Source: Ornithoclostridium sp944380285
GTDB lineage: Bacteria > Bacillota > Clostridia > Christensenellales > UBA3700
DNA: 64,000 nucleotides
Direction: 5' to 3'
Assembly: GCA_963931165.1 (NCBI GenBank)
Contig: OZ006985.1
Span: forward strand, 1,426,001 to 1,490,000
Shown here: in pieces, positions 60,449 to 64,000 of the stretch
Position numbering within the stretch: position 1 is the stretch's first letter
Layout: each line of letters begins with the position of its first letter
The notes under the pieces: generated by a model
Told to the model about the DNA's origin: nothing
What the model saw: only the letters and a program-made list of their open reading frames with translations
Database searches by the model: none
Position numbers and translations under genes: made by a program

Positions 60449-61618
60449 TCAATATCTTCCTATCTCGATCTTTTCGATGTTTTCGATCGCCTTGTCGATC
60501 AACTCGGGAAGATCTTCTATCAAAGCCTGCTCCTTTCGCGCGGTCGCGACGGAGGGCTTGATCACCGGATTGCGCGGCAAAAACACCGTACAGCAGTCTT
60601 GGAACGGAAGTTCGCTCAGCTTGTATGTGCCGATCTGCGCCGCGGTGTCCATGATCTCGTACTTGTCCATGCCGATCAGCGGACGGAACACCGGCAGCGA
60701 CTCTACCGCATCCTCCGTCACCGTGAGACTTTCGAGCGTCTGCGACGCGACCTGCCCCAGACTCTCGCCGGTGATCATTGCCCCGCATCCACTCTCCTTT
60801 GCGACGCGCTCCGCGATCATGACCATGATGCGGCGCATTATCGTGATCATATAGTCGGGTCGGCACTTTTCGTGGATCGCAAATTGAATGTCGGTGAACG
60901 GCACGACATAGAGGTCGATCGGACCGGCATAGCCGGTCAAAACATGCGCGAGATCAACGACTTTTTGCTTTGCCTGCTCGCTCGTGTAGGGGAAGGAATG
61001 GTAGTGGATCGCCTTGATCCTCATACCCCTTCTCGCCATGCGATAGCCGGCAACCGGCGAATCAAAACCGCCCGACAGCAGCAACATCCCGCAGCCCGAG
61101 CAGCCGACGGGCATGCCCTGCGCACAGTCCTCTACCGTCGCGAAGACATACGAAAAGCCGTTTTCGCGAATATCGACCTTGATGTTGAGATCGGGGTGCG
61201 ACAGGTCGACCTTGTATTCGGGGCGTCTGTCGAGCACATATCCGCCGAGATCGGCGCCTATCTGCGCGGAATTCTTCTCCAAAGATTTGTCAGCGCGGTT
61301 GACGGTGACGCGGAAGGTCGTTTTACCCGCAGGCGCGAACGTCATCATCGCCTCGCCGATCGCATCATAGTCGGTGCGCACTTTGAACGCCTCGCTGAGC
61401 GAGTGAAGTCCGAACACCCTTTTCAGGCGTTTTTTGAACTCTTCGGTCTCGCCCTCGTCGAAGTCCTCGACATAGTAGCGGTTGTGCGTTTTGGCGAACG
61501 TATAGTTCATGCCGCCGAGCGCCGCTTTTATGTTTTCGATGAGCAGCTTTTCGAAATAGCTGCGATTCTTGCCTTTGAGAAAGATCTCTCCGAAACGTAA
61601 CAACAATACCTTTTGCAT
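60449..61618 (-). CDS. thiI: tRNA 4-thiouridine synthase ThiI
   Basis: 389 residues: an N-terminal ferredoxin-like and THUMP part (KNSAQIGADLGGYVLDRRPE), then the PP-loop domain with LLLSGGFDSPVAGYRMARRG (about 177-196). The protein ends without the rhodanese domain found in enterobacteria, as in other Gram-positives. It makes s4U8 in tRNA with sulfur from the cysteine desulfurase encoded just upstream. ATG 61618 follows GAGGAT. Confidence 0.95.
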   Translation of the reverse strand: MQKVLLLRFGEIFLKGKNRSYFEKLLIENIKAALGGMNYTFAKTHNRYYVEDFDEGETEEFKKRLKRVFGLHSLSEAFKVRTDYDAIGEAMMTFAPAGKTTFRVTVNRADKSLEKNSAQIGADLGGYVLDRRPEYKVDLSHPDLNIKVDIRENGFSYVFATVEDCAQGMPVGCSGCGMLLLSGGFDSPVAGYRMARRGMRIKAIHYHSFPYTSEQAKQKVVDLAHVLTGYAGPIDLYVVPFTDIQFAIHEKCRPDYMITIMRRIMVMIAERVAKESGCGAMITGESLGQVASQTLESLTVTEDAVESLPVFRPLIGMDKYEIMDTAAQIGTYKLSELPFQDCCTVFLPRNPVIKPSVATARKEQALIEDLPELIDKAIENIEKIEIGRY

Positions 61619-61619
61619 T

Positions 61620-62765
61620 TTATATCCTCGCATATTTTTCCAAAACTTTGCGACAGTCCGCAAGCGCGTCGCAGAACGCCGCGATGTCCTCTTCGCTCTC
61701 GGTGCCGTCGAGACTGACGCGGATAGCCCCCTCGGCATAGCCGCCCTTCAAGCCGAGCGCGTCGGGGATGCGTTTTTGCGCCTTTTTGGACGAACAAGCG
61801 CTGCCCGTACCGACCAAGATCCCCTTCTTTTCGAGCGAATGCACCATCACTTCGCCACGCACGTCCGCAAAAGCAAAGTGGAAAATTCCGCCCGCGCTGC
61901 GCTCTATATCGGTAGTTATCCGCACCTTTTCCCCGAAATTTGCACGCAAAAATGCGTCAATGGCGCGCTTGTGAGCCGCGCAGACTTCCGCCTTTTGAGC
62001 GCGAAGTCCTTTGCCTTTTTCGACCGCGGTTGCAAATGCGGCGATCCCGGGAACGTTTTCGGTGCCGGAACGCAGATTGGATTCCTGCCCTCCGCCGTAG
62101 ACGAACGTCGACGGATTGACGCCCGGCGCAAGGTAGAGCGCGCCTACGCCCTTGGGTCCGTGCACCTTGTGAGCACTGACCGTATAGAGGTCGATCGCGC
62201 TGCCCGCAAGCGTCATCGGAACTTTGAGGAACGCCTGCACTCCGTCGCTGTGGAATACGCAGCGCGGACAGCGCCTTTTGACCTCGGCGGCGATCCTTTT
62301 GACATCGTTGAGCGCACCCGTCTCGTTGCAGACATGCATCACCGAAACAAGCACGGTATCCTCGTCGATAAGATCGTAAAGTCTGTCCTCGATCACCGCG
62401 CCGCTCCTGTCACACTCGGCGACTTTGAGCGCATACCCTTCCGCTTCGAGCGCCTTTGCGGTGTTGAACACCGCGGCGTGTTCGAGCGCAGACACTATCA
62501 CCGTCCCCTTCTTACGCTTCAAACAGCAGCGCAGCGCGATGTTGTCGCTCTCGCTGCCCGACGCGGTGAACAGCAAATTTGCGCCGTCGGGCGCGCCCAG
62601 CGCGGAAAGGATCGTCTTGCGCGCGGCGGCGACGACGTGGGCGTTCACCCCTGCCGGCGCATAGTAAGCCGACGGGTTGAAGAAGTCGTCCACTCCGTAT
62701 TTGCGGAAGTCGTCAAGACATTCGGGATACATCGCCGTTGTCGCGGCATTGTCCAGATAGATCAT
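61620..62765 (-). CDS. Cysteine desulfurase (NifS/IscS-like)
   Basis: 381 residues, PLP-dependent. IYLDNAATTAMYPE starts the protein. The PLP lysine lies in VSAHKVHGPKGVGAL (near 195), GGGQESNLRSGTENVPG follows, and the catalytic cysteine is in GTGSACSSKK (near 322). Adjacent to thiI (one base apart), it is probably its dedicated sulfur donor, as NifZ-ThiI in Bacillus. AAAGGAG precedes the ATG. Confidence 0.93.
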   Translation of the reverse strand: MIYLDNAATTAMYPECLDDFRKYGVDDFFNPSAYYAPAGVNAHVVAAARKTILSALGAPDGANLLFTASGSESDNIALRCCLKRKKGTVIVSALEHAAVFNTAKALEAEGYALKVAECDRSGAVIEDRLYDLIDEDTVLVSVMHVCNETGALNDVKRIAAEVKRRCPRCVFHSDGVQAFLKVPMTLAGSAIDLYTVSAHKVHGPKGVGALYLAPGVNPSTFVYGGGQESNLRSGTENVPGIAAFATAVEKGKGLRAQKAEVCAAHKRAIDAFLRANFGEKVRITTDIERSAGGIFHFAFADVRGEVMVHSLEKKGILVGTGSACSSKKAQKRIPDALGLKGGYAEGAIRVSLDGTESEEDIAAFCDALADCRKVLEKYARI

Positions 62766-62766
62766 T

Positions 62767-63228
62767 TCACTCCTTTGACGAAAGCGCGTCGACAAGCGCA
62801 AGCATATAGTCGTTGAGCGCAAGCGCATACTTCCGTCCGTCCGATAATTTTACCATATAAAACTCGCAGTCGCAAGGATCGGGCGCCAATTTGGGACAAT
62901 TTTCGTCCACGTTCACACACAATTCAAACTCGCCGCGCCAAAGCTCGAGCGTTTTCACGCTCTTGTGCGGATATTTGAGCGTGATCGTGACGCCGTCTCG
63001 GCAAAACTCGTAGACCCATGTCCTGCCGAACCGCAGAGAAAGAAGTCTTAGCGCGATCGAGACCGCGAGCGACGCCGCGACACCCGCAAAATAGAGGTAC
63101 GCTCCGGCACACGCCCTGATCAAAAAGGCGACAGTCAACACGTCGCAAAACAGCGCCGCCGCAAGCAATATCGTGCGGCGACGGGACGCGGCGTAATCGA
63201 CATATTCGCGCCTGTAATCGCCCGTCAT
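62767..63228 (-). CDS. Small membrane protein, unidentified
   Basis: 153 residues. Two hydrophobic segments (about 20-37, ILLAAALFCDVLTVAFLI, and 42-62) are followed by a soluble domain of about 85 residues with WVYEFCRDGVTITLKYPHKS and ending near YALALNDYMLALVDAL. The layout recalls small YcxB-like proteins, but I do not recognise it. It overlaps the mutS2 end by four bases and lies one base before the desulfurase, so it is co-transcribed. Confidence 0.75.
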   Translation of the reverse strand: MTGDYRREYVDYAASRRRTILLAAALFCDVLTVAFLIRACAGAYLYFAGVAASLAVSIALRLLSLRFGRTWVYEFCRDGVTITLKYPHKSVKTLELWRGEFELCVNVDENCPKLAPDPCDCEFYMVKLSDGRKYALALNDYMLALVDALSSKE

Positions 63229-64000
63229 TTGAACTCCGCGATCGTCACGCCGCTGTCACCTTCGCCGTATGCCGCCGACCGATAGCCCTTGATGTAGGAC
63301 AGTCTGTCGAGATATCTGCGTATCCCCGCGCGCAGCGCTCCGCTCCCTTTGCCGTGAACTATGCGCACCTCGGAATAGTTGCACATCATAGCGCGGTCGA
63401 AATACTTTTCAAGTTCGGCGATCGCCTCATCCACCGTCTTGCCGATCAAATTTATCTCCTTTGGACAGCCTTCGTATGCGGTCGCCGGCGTGGTGTAATG
63501 CGCCTTTCCCCGCTCCTCAGGCTCCGCCGCCGCGACGCGCTCGATGTCTTTGCGCTTGACCTCGGTGTGTATCACGCCCGCCGAGACGACGTATCTGTCG
63601 CGATCTCGATCTATCGAGACTACCTTCGCTTCGCACTTCAAGCGCGGGATGTACACCTTGTCTCCGACCTCGATCTCACCGCCGATCCTCCTGCGCTTTT
63701 TGGGCACTTCGGGGGTCGCCTCTCGATCCAACCCCGTCAATTGACGTTTGAGCCGTCTCGCCTCGAAAAGCGCCTGTTCGTCGCCCTTTGCGACTTGCTC
63801 TTTGATCTTGTCGATCAATTCGTCCGCCTTTTCGGTGTAGTCGGACAGCAATTCGCGCGCATGTTTTGACGCCTTGGTCTCCAGCTTTTGCCGCGCCTCT
63901 TCCGCCTTTTTGCGTTCAGCCTCGGCGGATCGCAGTTCCTCGCGAGCTTCGGCGTAGAGCGCTTGCGCCTCCTCTTTGAGTTTTTCGGCGTCGCGGCGAC
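63225..64000 (-). CDS. mutS2: MutS2 C-terminal part (coiled coil, KOW-like and Smr nuclease domain), cut by window edge
   Basis: The minus-strand frame is open from the window end to a stop at 63225, giving 258 residues. It begins with a charged coiled coil (EAERKKAEEARQKLETKA), continues with a small beta domain (EVGDKVYIPRLKCEAKVVSI), and ends in an Smr domain with INLIGKTVDEAIAELEKYF and VRIVHGKGSGALRAGIRRYL. MutS2 acts in recombination suppression and rescue of collided ribosomes. The ATPase part lies beyond the window. Confidence 0.93.
   Translation of the reverse strand, partial: RRDAEKLKEEAQALYAEAREELRSAEAERKKAEEARQKLETKASKHARELLSDYTEKADELIDKIKEQVAKGDEQALFEARRLKRQLTGLDREATPEVPKKRRRIGGEIEVGDKVYIPRLKCEAKVVSIDRDRDRYVVSAGVIHTEVKRKDIERVAAAEPEERGKAHYTTPATAYEGCPKEINLIGKTVDEAIAELEKYFDRAMMCNYSEVRIVHGKGSGALRAGIRRYLDRLSYIKGYRSAAYGEGDSGVTIAEFK

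Overview
The window is chromosomal DNA from a spore-forming member of the Firmicutes (Bacillota), most probably a Clostridia lineage. The evidence is a complete spoIIIAA-AH operon, spoIVB, the classical Firmicutes order frr-uppS-cdsA-dxr-rseP-ispG-[polC locus]-rimP-nusA-ylxR-ylxQ-infB-rbfA, the order xseA-xseB-ispA-dxs-tlyA-nadK-argR-recN-spoIVB, and a LexA box of Bacillus type. Housekeeping genes are GC-rich by eye. The intergenic islands and a few accessory genes are clearly more AT-rich.

Layout: 1-17.5 kb is one long plus-strand housekeeping run. It covers the pyrH tail, ribosome recycling, undecaprenyl/phospholipid/MEP isoprenoid synthesis, transcription-translation factors, oligoribonuclease, pseudouridine and flavin genes, an AP endonuclease, a proline peptidase and EF-P. 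At the place normally occupied by polC there is a 525-residue protein that keeps the PolC N-terminal, OB and proofreading exonuclease parts but has neither PHP nor polymerase domains. From 18.1 to 19.7 kb there is no gene; most of it is a strand-asymmetric GT-rich mosaic repeat. The spoIIIA operon (19.7-24.4 kb) follows. Next come Asp23, nusB, folD, xseAB, ispA, dxs, tlyA, nadK, argR, recN and spoIVB (24.4-35.2 kb), with purB convergent at 35.3-36.7 kb.

36.7-48.7 kb is the accessory part. A tRNA-Trp gene has its 3' half inside a perfect 33-bp inverted repeat and is followed by three diverged copies of a roughly 175-bp unit carrying inverted tRNA-end mimics. After these come an orphan HipA-like kinase, an ECF sigma factor with a very large membrane-anchored partner, proC-rnhA, and a VTT-domain membrane protein convergent with a membrane-anchored PadR-type regulator. 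A 2.2-kb AT-rich region of eroded, duplicated sequence and a tyrosine recombinase close the segment.

48.7-64 kb returns to core functions: lexA with an SOS box inside its own promoter, then on the minus strand the operon miaB-mutS-mutL-miaA-(methionine gamma-lyase family), a plus-strand class A penicillin-binding protein, and the minus-strand run mutS2-membrane protein-cysteine desulfurase-thiI. Together these link SOS control, mismatch repair and tRNA modification (MiaA/MiaB ms2i6A; NifS/ThiI s4U).

A recurring feature is a consensus promoter whose -10 box ends 6 bases (once 8) before an ATG with no Shine-Dalgarno, at five loci (PolC-like exonuclease, Xaa-Pro peptidase, nadK, tyrosine recombinase, miaB). 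This predicts leaderless mRNAs. All functional calls come from reading motifs and gene order; no database search was run.
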